Source: Flavobacteriaceae bacterium (GTDB lineage: Bacteria > Bacteroidota > Bacteroidia > Flavobacteriales > Flavobacteriaceae). From it: a DNA stretch of 64,000 nucleotides. The stretch's first letter is position 1. Each line of letters begins with the position of its first letter. The stretch covers positions 186,001 to 250,000 of the forward strand of contig JAGYIX010000006.1 of assembly GCA_018402205.1 (NCBI GenBank), written 5' to 3'. The notes under the pieces are model-generated. The model worked only from the letters and a program-made list of their open reading frames with translations, was not told the origin of the DNA and ran no database searches. Below, piece after piece: positions 40,628 to 50,160 of this stretch. Position numbers and translations under genes: made by a program.

Positions 40628-42361
40628 TTAGATTTTCGCTTGACGGGTATAGAGGTCGTAATACCTACCCTGTTTTTGGAAGAGCTCTTCGTGAGATCCG
40701 CGCTCTACAATTTGACCTTTTTCGAGTACCACAATAAGGTTAGCGTTGCGTATAGTACTCAGTCGGTGCGCAATGACCAGTGTGGCTCTTCCTCGGGTAA
40801 GCTCTGCTAAACTCTGCTGAATAAGCGATTCGCTCTCTGTGTCGAGGCTAGAGGTAGCTTCATCCAATATCAATAGCTCTGGATCGGCCAATAATGCACG
40901 AGCAATAGCCAGTCGCTGTCGCTGCCCCCCTGAAAGTTTCACCCCACGTTCACCTATGATGGTGTCGATGCCTCTTTCAAATTGATCGGTAAATTCTTTG
41001 ACATGCGCCGCGCTAAGGGCTTTCTCTAACTCTTGGTCGCTAGCCTCAGGCTTTACAAAAAGCAGGTTCTCTTTTAAGGTGCCGTCAAATAAAAAGTCGT
41101 CTTGTAGCACTACCCCCAATTTAGACCGGTAGTCAGAAAGCGAGAGCTCGCCAAGGGGTTGATCGTTTACCCAAACGGTTCCCTGAGTGGGGGTAAGATA
41201 GCTTGCGGCTAGGCTTGCCAAAGTTGACTTTCCGGCCCCTGAAGTGCCCACAAGTGCAACAACTTCTCCTCTCTTTACCTCAAGATCTATATTTTTTAGT
41301 ACCAGATTTTCTTTTTCATAGGCGTAGCTTACCTTGTCAAAACGCAGACTTCTCAGGGGCTCTGTGAACGGGGTTTTGCCGCTATCATCGTATTCGGATA
41401 CCTCAGATAAGAGCTCTTCAGTGCGGTCTAGCCCAGCTAGCGCATCGGTTATTTCGGTTCCTACACTAGTGAGTTGAAAGATGGGGCTGATAAGCAGTCC
41501 TAGTAAGAAAGTGAACTGCAAAAAGGCCCCTAAAGTAAGTTGGTCATTAATAATGTAGTATCCGCCTATACCTGTAATCACGGTGGTGGCAATTCCGGCT
41601 AATAGAATCGAACTGGAGCTCACCAGCGCCATATAAATCATCGATTTTTTGACGTTATCAAAGAGTCTGTGAATGCCTTTGCTGAAACTGGCCTCTTCGC
41701 TTTTTTCGGCGTGAAACCCCTTCACTATGCGAATACCTGATAGCGTTTCAGTTAGTCTACCCTTGACCTCGGCCTCTATTTTTCCGCGCTCTCTAAACAC
41801 TGGTCGAACCACCGAGAAGGCCTTGATGGCCACTACGGCAAATAGAGCCAGAGGGGCAAGGCTAAACAAGGTAAGTGTAGGGCTAATGCGTATGAGTAAC
41901 ACGAATGCTACCACGGCGGTGAATAATCCGCCAATCAGCTGAACCAGGCCAGTTCCCACTAAACTTTTTACGCCTTCAACATCTTTCATCACCCTAGATA
42001 CTAGCGCGCCGCTTTGGGTATTATCAAAAAAGCGAACGGGTAAAGAGAGTACTTTGCGCTGCACCTCTGCCCTTAGCTCGGTGATAAGGTATTGGGCCTG
42101 GACACTCACAAGTTTGATCAGCATAAAACTGGTCACCGCCTGAATAACTAAGGCTACAAGTACCAGCGCCACTAGATTTTTTATTCCTAGTAGGTCTTCA
42201 TTCGGAATAAGATCGTCTATAAAAGTGCGCATAGCCATTGGAGCAACGAAAGAGGCGCTTTTACTGACGATGATGAGTAATAATCCGGTAATCACTATAC
42301 GAATTCGCGGAAGTACTATAGTTTTGAACGCCTTTTTAAGGCTTGATTGAGGGCTAGACAT
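40628..42361 (-). CDS. MsbA-type ABC exporter (fused permease and ATPase)
   Basis: A 577-residue half transporter: six membrane helices in residues 1-310 and an ATP-binding domain after about 340 with Walker A GTSGAGKST, signature LSGGQRQRLAIARALL, Walker B LLILDEATS and H-loop VIAHRLST. Homodimeric exporters of this type move lipids, drugs or lipid-linked material. The start has a TATCTTTG box four bases away. Substrate unknown; transcribed alone. Confidence 0.93.
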   Translation of the reverse strand: MSSPQSSLKKAFKTIVLPRIRIVITGLLLIIVSKSASFVAPMAMRTFIDDLIPNEDLLGIKNLVALVLVALVIQAVTSFMLIKLVSVQAQYLITELRAEVQRKVLSLPVRFFDNTQSGALVSRVMKDVEGVKSLVGTGLVQLIGGLFTAVVAFVLLIRISPTLTLFSLAPLALFAVVAIKAFSVVRPVFRERGKIEAEVKGRLTETLSGIRIVKGFHAEKSEEASFSKGIHRLFDNVKKSMIYMALVSSSSILLAGIATTVITGIGGYYIINDQLTLGAFLQFTFLLGLLISPIFQLTSVGTEITDALAGLDRTEELLSEVSEYDDSGKTPFTEPLRSLRFDKVSYAYEKENLVLKNIDLEVKRGEVVALVGTSGAGKSTLASLAASYLTPTQGTVWVNDQPLGELSLSDYRSKLGVVLQDDFLFDGTLKENLLFVKPEASDQELEKALSAAHVKEFTDQFERGIDTIIGERGVKLSGGQRQRLAIARALLADPELLILDEATSSLDTESESLIQQSLAELTRGRATLVIAHRLSTIRNANLIVVLEKGQIVERGSHEELFQKQGRYYDLYTRQAKI

Positions 42362-42365
42362 ACTG

Positions 42366-42373
42366 CAAAGATA
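42366..42373 (-). promoter_or_regulatory. -7 promoter box (TATCTTTG) next to the ABC exporter start
   Basis: An exact TAnnTTTG match ending four bases before the ATG at 42361; a leaderless transcript is implied. Confidence 0.6.
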
Positions 42374-42453
42374 CCCCGGTCACTGCTTTTTCATTGCAGC
42401 TAGTCCAAGTATCTTCAATCGATTTTTGCTACCTTTTATCAAATTCTACACTT

Positions 42454-44646
42454 ATGCCTAAAAGCACCTTCTTTTTTAGCGCACTGTTTGCACTAATGCT
42501 CAGCCTGGGCTGCACTAAAGACGCAGAGATTAGCCGCCTTGAGACCATCGCTGAGCGCGTAGAGATTATTCGAGACGACTTTGGGGTACCTCATATTTAT
42601 GCAAAAACGGATGCCGATGCGGTGTTTGGAATGCTCTATGCACAATGTGAAGACGACTTTAATCGGGTAGAGCAAAACTACCTGTGGGCTATAGGCCGAT
42701 TGGCCGAGGTCGAGGGCCCTGCAGCATTATACAGCGATGTGCGCGCCCGAATGTTCATGACTAAAGAAGAGGCTGTACTGGCTTACGAAAAGGCTCCAGA
42801 ATGGCTGCAGCAGATTTGCAACGCCTTTGCCGACGGGGTCAATTATTATTTGCATACCCACCCTGAGGTTAAGCCGCGTTTATTGACTCATTTTGAGCCC
42901 TGGATGCCTTTCTATTTTAGTGAGGGCAGTATAGGGGGAGATATAGAACGCGTGTCTACCGCCAAAATCAAGGCCCTATATGAGGGTGGGCCACAACTGG
43001 CTTTGGCTGACGATCAGCTGTTCGAAGAGCGCTATTCACCCTTCTCTTTATACGAAGAGCCTGCCGGATCTAACGGTATTGCCCTAAATGGCGATATGAC
43101 TGAATCGGGAAACGCAATGCTGCTGATCAATCCGCATACCTCTTTTTTCTTCAGAGGCGAAATGCACGTAGTGAGTGAAGAAGGATTAAACGCTTACGGA
43201 GCGGTCACTTGGGGGCAATTTTTCATTTATCAGGGGTTTAATGAAAAAACCGGATGGATGCATACTTCTACCTATACCGATGTGATTGATGAATTTGTAG
43301 AAACCGTTCGCAATACCCAGACAGGAAAAGAGTATAAATACGGCGAGAAGTGGTTAGCCATTGACTCGATTCAAGAGGCCTTTAACGTGATAACCGAAGA
43401 TGGCCTGCAGCAAAATTCGCTTACCCTGTACCGCACCCACCACGGCCCCATAACCCACAAGGTTGATGATCAGTTAACAGCCACTGCCCTTATGTGGAGC
43501 CCCGCTAAAGCACTAGAGCAGTCGTTTATTCGAACCAAGCAGTCGAATTACGAAGGCTTTAACCAAATGATGCAACTAAAGACCAATTCGTCGAACAACA
43601 CGGTGTATGCCGATGCCGATAAAAACATCGCCTATTGGCACGGAAACTTTATTCCCATTCGCGATACGCGCTTTGATTTTGCCCAACCGGTTGACGGGTC
43701 TAACCCAGACACCGATTGGAAAGGGCTTCACGAGCTCGAAGAGCATATTACCCTTCTGAACCCATCGACTCAATGGTTGCAGAACTGCAATTCGACTCCG
43801 TTTACTGCGGCTGGGCCCGATAGCCCGCGCCCAGAAGACTACCCGTATTACATGAGTACTGCGCCAGAGAATTTTAGAGGAGTGCATGCCATTTCGCTCT
43901 TAGAACAAACCCAGAAGCATACCCTAGAGTCTCTTATAGACCTAGCCTACGACAGTTATTTGCCGGCGTTTGAAGCCCTTATACCTGGCTTGGTGCGCTC
44001 TTACGATAAGGCCCCAGATGCCGAGCTCGCCCAAGAAATGGAACTGCTTCGTAACTGGGATTTTCGCACCTCAGCAGATAGCAAGGCCATGACACTTGCC
44101 CATTTTTACGCTACTGCTCTTTATCAAAATGCCCCAAGCCCCAGAGGTTACAGCCCAATGGAACTTATGGAATATTGGGGTCAGGCCGCTGATTTGAGTG
44201 CACTTAGGCGCGAGGTGTTCGCTGAGGTAGTGAGCGAGTTAAAGCGTGATTTTGGGTCGTCGCTTATTGAATGGGCTGAGGTGAATCGCTATCAGCGATT
44301 AGACGCATCTATTTTTCAGGCTTTTAACGATAGCCTACCCAGTGTAGGTATAGGCCATGCGAGCGGACGCTGGGGAGCATTAGCTGCCTATGGGGCGAGT
44401 TATACGAATAACACTAAGAAGATTTATGGCACCAGGGGAAACAGCTTTGTAGCCGTTGTTGAGTTTGGCGAGAAAGTGCGGGCGAAAAGCCTTTTGGCAG
44501 GGGGGCAGAGCTCAGACGTGAACTCTAGACATTTTGATGATCAATTAGAGCTCTATGCAGCAGGGCTATTTAAAGAGGTGCCCTTTTACCGCGAAGACGT
44601 GCTTAAGCGGGCCATTGAGACCTACCGTCCGGGTAAGCGCTATTAG
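42454..44646 (+). CDS. Penicillin/AHL acylase-family lipoprotein (Ntn hydrolase)
   Basis: A 730-residue lipoprotein from the ATG at 42454 (signal FFFSALFALMLSLGC, Cys near 19). It is a penicillin-amidase family precursor: alpha part about 25-205, then GSNGIALNG with the nucleophile Ser at 206, which becomes the N-terminus of the beta chain after self-cleavage, and STYTDVIDEF nearby. Family members deacylate penicillin, acyl-homoserine lactones or cyclic lipopeptides. It is divergent from the ABC exporter and converges with a secreted protein (4-bp overlap). Substrate not predictable from the sequence. Confidence 0.88.
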   Translation: MPKSTFFFSALFALMLSLGCTKDAEISRLETIAERVEIIRDDFGVPHIYAKTDADAVFGMLYAQCEDDFNRVEQNYLWAIGRLAEVEGPAALYSDVRARMFMTKEEAVLAYEKAPEWLQQICNAFADGVNYYLHTHPEVKPRLLTHFEPWMPFYFSEGSIGGDIERVSTAKIKALYEGGPQLALADDQLFEERYSPFSLYEEPAGSNGIALNGDMTESGNAMLLINPHTSFFFRGEMHVVSEEGLNAYGAVTWGQFFIYQGFNEKTGWMHTSTYTDVIDEFVETVRNTQTGKEYKYGEKWLAIDSIQEAFNVITEDGLQQNSLTLYRTHHGPITHKVDDQLTATALMWSPAKALEQSFIRTKQSNYEGFNQMMQLKTNSSNNTVYADADKNIAYWHGNFIPIRDTRFDFAQPVDGSNPDTDWKGLHELEEHITLLNPSTQWLQNCNSTPFTAAGPDSPRPEDYPYYMSTAPENFRGVHAISLLEQTQKHTLESLIDLAYDSYLPAFEALIPGLVRSYDKAPDAELAQEMELLRNWDFRTSADSKAMTLAHFYATALYQNAPSPRGYSPMELMEYWGQAADLSALRREVFAEVVSELKRDFGSSLIEWAEVNRYQRLDASIFQAFNDSLPSVGIGHASGRWGALAAYGASYTNNTKKIYGTRGNSFVAVVEFGEKVRAKSLLAGGQSSDVNSRHFDDQLELYAAGLFKEVPFYREDVLKRAIETYRPGKRY

Positions 44647-45293
44647 TTACTGAGCTTCGGCTTTTTGACAATAACGATCTTGGCAGTGGCTCCGGTAGAG
44701 AGCATCCAATTGTTATTGTGAATCACTTCTCCGTTTTCGTCTACGGCGATGACTTGAGCAGTGTTTAGCCCTACATATCCTTGATTAAGAGCCTTAAATT
44801 CGATGGTGTTAAACCCATCTTTAAGGGGTACATCTAGTTGTTTAAATCGTCCGCTAAGCAGTACATTATATTCTACTATTTGGTCGTTGACTATAATTAA
44901 AATGCGATCTCCGTCTATTTCTCCGTGGTCTCGCATGGCGATTCCAACGAATTCCCCTCGGGTGCTCACGTCTCCCAAGTAAACATCTCCGGTTGCACGA
45001 TTGGCATTAGCGTTCTCTGTTTGGGCTACTCTTGGGTCGATTACCAGGTCAAATCCGGCCGATTTAAGCTTGTTTTCTTGTATCATTTCGGGCCCCTTAG
45101 AGTCTTTAATCAGACCATCGCTGAGCACAGAAGGCATCTTCAGTAGGCTTCCAGTAGCAGCTTTTTGAACGCCTTTATTGGGTTTAGCACCCTTGATTAT
45201 TGGTCGTGCAGTAGGCAGATCTCCTTGCGCAGTCGCCCAACTCACTGAGATAGTGAGGGTAGCAATAAATAAAATGAATTTTAAGTTGCCCAC
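44643..45293 (-). CDS. Secreted protein of unknown function
   Basis: A 216-residue protein with a signal peptide (1-22, ending SWATAQ) and a beta-rich C-terminal half (GDRILIIVNDQIVEYNVLLSGRFKQLDVPLKDGFNTIEFKALN). I do not recognise a catalytic motif; the latter half resembles a small jelly-roll or immunoglobulin-like domain. No Cys in the mature part. It is divergent from the sodium symporter and overlaps the acylase by four bases. A TTTG/TATA-like box lies at the start but is not a full match. Confidence 0.6.
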   Translation of the reverse strand: MGNLKFILFIATLTISVSWATAQGDLPTARPIIKGAKPNKGVQKAATGSLLKMPSVLSDGLIKDSKGPEMIQENKLKSAGFDLVIDPRVAQTENANANRATGDVYLGDVSTRGEFVGIAMRDHGEIDGDRILIIVNDQIVEYNVLLSGRFKQLDVPLKDGFNTIEFKALNQGYVGLNTAQVIAVDENGEVIHNNNWMLSTGATAKIVIVKKPKLSN

Positions 45294-45347
45294 GACAAAG
45301 TATAAAAAGATCTAAATTGCAAAGTTATGAAACCTAACTAAGACTTT

Positions 45348-47024
45348 ATGGAGACTATTGGTGCTATTGATTTTGCAGTGATCGGAGCATATTTCTTGAT
45401 CATCTTTTCGATCGCCGCATATGTGACCAAAAAAGAACGATCTTCTAACAGCGCTCAAGGGTATTTCTTGGGCGGACGCGATCTGGGCTGGTTTGCCATC
45501 GGGGCCTCACTATTTGCGAGTAATATCGGTTCTGAACACCTCATTGGCCTATCGGGCTCTGGTGCCAGGGGCGCCTTTCCGGAAGCACAATTTGAAATAT
45601 TAGCTTCGTTAATCTTGCTGCTGCTCGGTTGGGTATTTGTTCCGTTCTATCTGAAAAGTGGCGTATTTACCATGCCCGAATTTCTTGAACGACGCTATAG
45701 CACGGGTGCGCGCGTTTACCTTTCTGTGGTTTCTATAATTTCTTATGTGCTTACCAAAATCTCGTTTACCATTTTCGCCGGAGCGCTTGTCTTCGAAGTC
45801 TTGTTGGGCATTCCCTTCTGGACGGGGGCGCTTATAACGGTTTTGGCTACTGGATTATACACGGTGCTAGGAGGCCTCAAGGCGGTCATTTATACCGACA
45901 TGGCCCAAGCGGTGATCTTCATTCTAGGCGGAATACTGGCCACTTATTTCGGTCTTCAGGCCATTGGAGGCTGGTCAAATGTTACCCTAGCTATTCAAGA
46001 GAATGCGCCTAATCCAGACACCTTTATGAGCTTATGGCGCAACAAAGAATACCCGTGGACGGGTGTGCTTCTTGGGGCTCCTATTCTCGGAATTTGGTAC
46101 TGGTGTACTGATCAGTTCATTGTGCAACGCGTTCTTTCAGCAAAAGATATTTCAACGGCTCGCAAAGGAACCATCTTCGGATCGTTCTTAAAACTGCTAC
46201 CACTGTTCATTTTTATTTTTCCAGGAATCATTGCCTATGCGCTCTCGGTCACTACTTACCCCGATTTGTTTACGGTGACCAATCCGATCACTGGAGAGGT
46301 GCGCACCACAACAGACGCTGCGCTGCCTGCCCTCATACTACGTGTGCTTCCGGTGGGTGTTCGCGGATTAGTGGTTGCCGGATTTCTAGCTGCACTAATG
46401 AGCTCGCTTTCTTCGGTTTTTAATAGCACTTCGACTCTATTCACCTTCGACTTTTATAAGCGTTGGCGCCCTGAAGCCTCAGAAAAGCAGCTGGTTATGG
46501 TTGGTCGTTTGGCAACCGTGGTGCTAGTTATCGTCGGTTTGGCCTGGATTCCATTTATGCGTCAACTAACAGAAGGCGGAGGTATCTACCGCTACCTACA
46601 AAGCGTGCAGGCCTATGTGTCGCCTCCGATTGCTGCTGCCTTCTTGCTTGGCATTTTCTATAAAAAAATAAATGCAAAAGGAGCCCTTTCGGCTTTGTGG
46701 GTGGGTTTTATTTTGGGTATGTCTCGACTGGTGCTAGAGTATCTTACGCAAGAGTCTGGCCTTGCACTTAATCCTGATGGAATGCTCAATACGCTGGTCA
46801 CCATGAACTTCTTACATTACGCCATCTTCTTGTTTGTGGTGAGTGTTTCGGTCATGGTAGTGGTTAGTTTGGTCAATGCCAAATCCGCCCCGCCCGTTGA
46901 AGAGGCCTTGGTGTATCAATACAATAAATCTAGAGCAGATCGAACCAAGAGCCCCGCTGTTGAGCGTTATCTTTCTATTATCATTATTGCTGTAGTGCTG
47001 TTTTTATGGTGGTATTTTAGGTAA
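45348..47024 (+). CDS. Sodium/solute symporter (SSS family)
   Basis: A 558-residue membrane transporter with about 14 helices: YFLGGRDLGWFAIGASLFASNIGSEHLIGLSGSG (about 39-72) and ALMSSLSSVFNSTSTLFTFDFY (about 346-367) are the SSS family and Na+-site regions. The GSEHLIGL signature is that of the SGLT/sugar-type branch. It takes up a sugar or similar solute with Na+. It sits next to a GDPD gene, with no clear operon link. Confidence 0.92.
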   Translation: METIGAIDFAVIGAYFLIIFSIAAYVTKKERSSNSAQGYFLGGRDLGWFAIGASLFASNIGSEHLIGLSGSGARGAFPEAQFEILASLILLLLGWVFVPFYLKSGVFTMPEFLERRYSTGARVYLSVVSIISYVLTKISFTIFAGALVFEVLLGIPFWTGALITVLATGLYTVLGGLKAVIYTDMAQAVIFILGGILATYFGLQAIGGWSNVTLAIQENAPNPDTFMSLWRNKEYPWTGVLLGAPILGIWYWCTDQFIVQRVLSAKDISTARKGTIFGSFLKLLPLFIFIFPGIIAYALSVTTYPDLFTVTNPITGEVRTTTDAALPALILRVLPVGVRGLVVAGFLAALMSSLSSVFNSTSTLFTFDFYKRWRPEASEKQLVMVGRLATVVLVIVGLAWIPFMRQLTEGGGIYRYLQSVQAYVSPPIAAAFLLGIFYKKINAKGALSALWVGFILGMSRLVLEYLTQESGLALNPDGMLNTLVTMNFLHYAIFLFVVSVSVMVVVSLVNAKSAPPVEEALVYQYNKSRADRTKSPAVERYLSIIIIAVVLFLWWYFR

Positions 47025-47079
47025 TTAGTGGTTGAGAAGTTAGAGCTACACCTTCTGAATCTAAGACGTAAACCCTTTG

Positions 47080-47850
47080 ATGACTATGAAAACTAAACTA
47101 CCGCTTATCCTTTTAATCGCACTTATTATGAGCGCTTGCACCCAGACACCTAAGCCCCATGAATTGTTTGTTATAGGCCACAGAGGGGCAATGGGTTATG
47201 AAACAGAGAACACCTTGGCCTCTGTAGAAAAAGCCGTTGAGCTGGGCGTTCCTATGATTGAGATTGATGTGTTTAAAATCGCCTCTGGAGAGCTCGTGGT
47301 TTTTCACGACGACTTGGTGGATAAACTCACAGACCAATCTGGCCCCATAGAAGAGCTCACCTTAGAGCAGGTAAAGGCGCTTACCCTTGAAGGCAACCAC
47401 CAAATACCCACACTCGAAGAGGTGCTCGATGCTCTAGATAAACGAACTGCTTTGAATATCGAGCTCAAGGGAGCAAATACGGCTGACGATTCGGTTCGCA
47501 TAGTTAGGCAGTATATGGCCGAGAAGGGGTACACTGCGCAAGACTTCGTTTTTTCGAGCTTCAGGTGGCCAGAGCTGTACCGCGTGCGTGAGTTAGAGCC
47601 CGATTTTGACATTGCTGTGCTCACGGGTGATGATCCGCTTGACGCCATAGAAACGGCTAAAGCGCTTAAGGCTGTGGCAATCAATCCGTGGTACAAAAGA
47701 GTTACTGCTGAAAACGTTGCGGCCATTCACGAGGCCGGATTCAAAGTCTTTACCTACACCGTAAACGAAGCCGAAGACATTGCGCTTATGCGCAGCTATA
47801 AGGTAGACGGAATCTTCTGCAACTACCCTGACCGCGCTCTAGCTCAGTAG
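47080..47850 (+). CDS. Glycerophosphodiester phosphodiesterase (lipoprotein)
   Basis: A lipoprotein of about 256 residues (ATG at 47080 or 47086; lipobox LIMSAC). GDPD signatures are GHRGAMGYETENT (about 33-45), EIDVF and VFHDD (near 71-73); the His/Arg/Glu and the second His form the metal/catalytic site. It hydrolyses glycerophosphodiesters to glycerol-3-phosphate and an alcohol in the periplasm. Two genes for glycerol entry and phosphorylation lie next to it (glpF, glpK), converging with a 12-bp overlap. Confidence 0.93.
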   Translation: MTMKTKLPLILLIALIMSACTQTPKPHELFVIGHRGAMGYETENTLASVEKAVELGVPMIEIDVFKIASGELVVFHDDLVDKLTDQSGPIEELTLEQVKALTLEGNHQIPTLEEVLDALDKRTALNIELKGANTADDSVRIVRQYMAEKGYTAQDFVFSSFRWPELYRVRELEPDFDIAVLTGDDPLDAIETAKALKAVAINPWYKRVTAENVAAIHEAGFKVFTYTVNEAEDIALMRSYKVDGIFCNYPDRALAQ

Positions 47851-48576
47851 GCCAAATAGCAGGGCTGCAAATGCGCCTCCGCATAGGGGGCCCACAACAG
47901 GAATCCACCCGTAAGACCAATTCGAGTCTGCTTTTTCTTTAACCGGAAGCAAAAGATGTGCGATGCGAGGGCCCATGTCTCGTGCCGGATTAATGGCGTA
48001 TCCGGTCGTTCCGCCAAGACAAATTCCTATGCCCCACACTACGATAGCCACTGGAAGGGCACCTATAGAACCCATTCCAATTTTTTCTCCTGAGGCAATT
48101 AGCGCTGGGTCTGTAAAGTGCAGAATGGCGAAAAGTAACACAAAGGCTCCGATAAATTCGCTGAAAAAGTTTCGGGGCACATTGGCGTATTCAGGTGCCG
48201 TGCAAAATACCCCTCGTCGTGTTTCTAGGCTTTCGGTGGCCTTGAAGTGCTCTTGGTACATAAACCATATGGCAAAGGAGGCCAAAATGGCTCCCAAAAA
48301 CTGCACTCCAACATAGGCAAAGAAGTCGGTTAGGCTTAGGCTTCCATTAATCAAAAGCGCTATGCTGACTGCCGGATTTAAGTGAGCCCCGCTTATGGGC
48401 CCAGCCACCACCACCCCAATATAAACCGCGAAGGCCCATCCAGAGCAGATGAGCACCCAAGCACTCGCGCTACTGAAAGATCCTTTGGTGTTTTTAAGTG
48501 AAACATTGGCGTTGACGCCTAGGCCGAGTAGCATCATTAAAAAGGTGCCAAAAAATTCTGCAGTAAGTGTGTTCAT
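47839..48576 (-). CDS. glpF: Glycerol uptake facilitator (aquaglyceroporin)
   Basis: A 245-residue MIP channel with six helices and two NPA boxes: HLNPAVSI (about 67-74) and AINPARDMGPR (near 197-207). The Asp after the second NPAR is the mark of glycerol facilitators over water-only channels. It follows glpK by three bases on the minus strand, the standard glycerol operon. Confidence 0.94.
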   Translation of the reverse strand: MNTLTAEFFGTFLMMLLGLGVNANVSLKNTKGSFSSASAWVLICSGWAFAVYIGVVVAGPISGAHLNPAVSIALLINGSLSLTDFFAYVGVQFLGAILASFAIWFMYQEHFKATESLETRRGVFCTAPEYANVPRNFFSEFIGAFVLLFAILHFTDPALIASGEKIGMGSIGALPVAIVVWGIGICLGGTTGYAINPARDMGPRIAHLLLPVKEKADSNWSYGWIPVVGPLCGGAFAALLFGLLS

Positions 48577-48579
48577 AGG

Positions 48580-50073
48580 TTATTTGGTTAAGGCGAATTG
48601 AATAGCCTTGTGCCAGCCTTTTTTGGCCGTCTCAAGATCTGTACTCATCGTATTTGGACTAAAAATACGGGCTTCTGTTTGTAAGTTTTTAATCTGTTCT
48701 ATAGAATGAAAAAATCCAGTGGCTAGTCCGGCTAAATAAGCCGCGCCTAATGCGGTAGATTCTACCTCGCTGGGCCTGATTACAGGGGTTTGAAGAATAT
48801 CTGCCTGAAACTGCATGAGCAGGTTGTTGTTGGAGGCTCCGCCGTCTACCTTGAGTGCTTTAATCTGGTTGCCGGTATCTTTTTGCATGGCGTTGAGAAT
48901 ATCCATGGTCTGAAAGGCAATCGCATCTAGAGCTGCCCGCGCTATGTGCGCTTTGGTTGTTCCCCTAGTTAGGCCGGTGATTTGCCCTCTAGCGTAAGGG
49001 TCCCAGTACGGGGCCCCTAGACCGACAAAGGCAGGCACGAAATAAACGCCTTCGCTATTCGGAACGCTAGCCGCAAGGGCTTCTACTTCTGATGAAGCCT
49101 CTATAAATCCTAGACTATCTCTTAGCCACTGCACTACGGCTCCTGCCATAAAGACACTGCCCTCGAGGGCATAGGTCACCTTGTCTCCGATTTTCCAGGC
49201 TATAGTGGTAAGCAGGTTTGCTTGCGAAAGCACGGGTTTATCTCCAATGTTCATGAGCATGAAACATCCGGTTCCGTAGGTGTTTTTGACCATTCCCACT
49301 TCGGTGCAATGCTGACCGAATAGGGCTGATTGCTGGTCACCGGCAATACCGGCAATCGGAATGGCTTTTCCGAAAATTGTTTCGGCCGTATGTCCGTAGA
49401 CTTCGCTTGAAGAGGCCACTTTGGGCAGCATAGAGGCCGGAATTCTGAAAAGCGCTAACAGTTCTTGATCCCATTCTAGGGTGTTGATGTTGAAAATAAG
49501 GGTGCGCGAAGCATTGCTGACATCGGTGACGTGGGTTTTTCCACCGGTAAGCTTATAGATGAGCCAGCTGTCTATGGTTCCGGCCTTTAGTTTTCCGGCC
49601 TCGGCCTTTTCACGCGCGCCTTCTACATGGTCTAAAATCCATTCGATTTTGGTAGCAGAGAAGTAGGCGTCTATAACTAAACCGGTTTTGGAGCGAATAA
49701 GGTCGGTCTTGCCTTCAGCCTTTAAAGCCTCACAGCGCTCTGTCGTGCGTTTGTCTTGCCACACAATGGCATTGTGAATGGGTTCTGCAGTTTGGGCGTC
49801 CCAAACCACCACAGTTTCTCTTTGGTTGGTTATTCCTATGGCGTCTATCTCGGCCTCTTCACCGCTCAGCTGCTCGAGTACCTCTTTGGCGACCTTTAGC
49901 TGTGAGTTCCATATCTCATTGGCGTCGTGTTCGACCCATCCGTTTTTGGGAAAGTTTTGCTTGAATTCTGCCTGCGCTATGGCCCTTACGGTTGCATCTT
50001 GAGCGACTAGCAATGCTCGTGAACTCGTGGTGCCTTGATCTAAGGCTAATAGATACCGTTTCATCTTCTTCAT
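48580..50073 (-). CDS. glpK: Glycerol kinase
   Basis: A FGGY-family kinase of about 497 residues from the ATG at 50073 or 50064: [14 protein letters not shown] at the start, [13 protein letters not shown], the substrate region [13 protein letters not shown], and [21 protein letters not shown] near 405. The enzyme phosphorylates glycerol from the GlpF channel to sn-glycerol-3-phosphate. glpF follows immediately; a glycerol-3-phosphate dehydrogenase is not in the window. A TATCTTTT box lies at 50084-50091. Confidence 0.96.
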   Translation of the reverse strand: MKKMKRYLLALDQGTTSSRALLVAQDATVRAIAQAEFKQNFPKNGWVEHDANEIWNSQLKVAKEVLEQLSGEEAEIDAIGITNQRETVVVWDAQTAEPIHNAIVWQDKRTTERCEALKAEGKTDLIRSKTGLVIDAYFSATKIEWILDHVEGAREKAEAGKLKAGTIDSWLIYKLTGGKTHVTDVSNASRTLIFNINTLEWDQELLALFRIPASMLPKVASSSEVYGHTAETIFGKAIPIAGIAGDQQSALFGQHCTEVGMVKNTYGTGCFMLMNIGDKPVLSQANLLTTIAWKIGDKVTYALEGSVFMAGAVVQWLRDSLGFIEASSEVEALAASVPNSEGVYFVPAFVGLGAPYWDPYARGQITGLTRGTTKAHIARAALDAIAFQTMDILNAMQKDTGNQIKALKVDGGASNNNLLMQFQADILQTPVIRPSEVESTALGAAYLAGLATGFFHSIEQIKNLQTEARIFSPNTMSTDLETAKKGWHKAIQFALTK

Positions 50074-50083
50074 TTTAACACAA

Positions 50084-50091
50084 AAAAGATA
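50084..50091 (-). promoter_or_regulatory. Variant -7 box (TATCTTTT) for glpK-glpF
   Basis: One base off TAnnTTTG; ten bases before the ATG at 50073. Confidence 0.4.
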
Positions 50092-50144
50092 CATTATTTC
50101 GGCTTACGACTATGAATTAGCTGAGTGAATGCCGGCACTCTATG

Positions 50145-50152
50145 TATCTTTG
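50145..50152 (+). promoter_or_regulatory. -7 promoter box (TATCTTTG) for mvaD
   Basis: An exact TAnnTTTG match ending eight bases before the ATG at 50161. Confidence 0.6.
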
Positions 50153-50160
50153 GGCGCATC

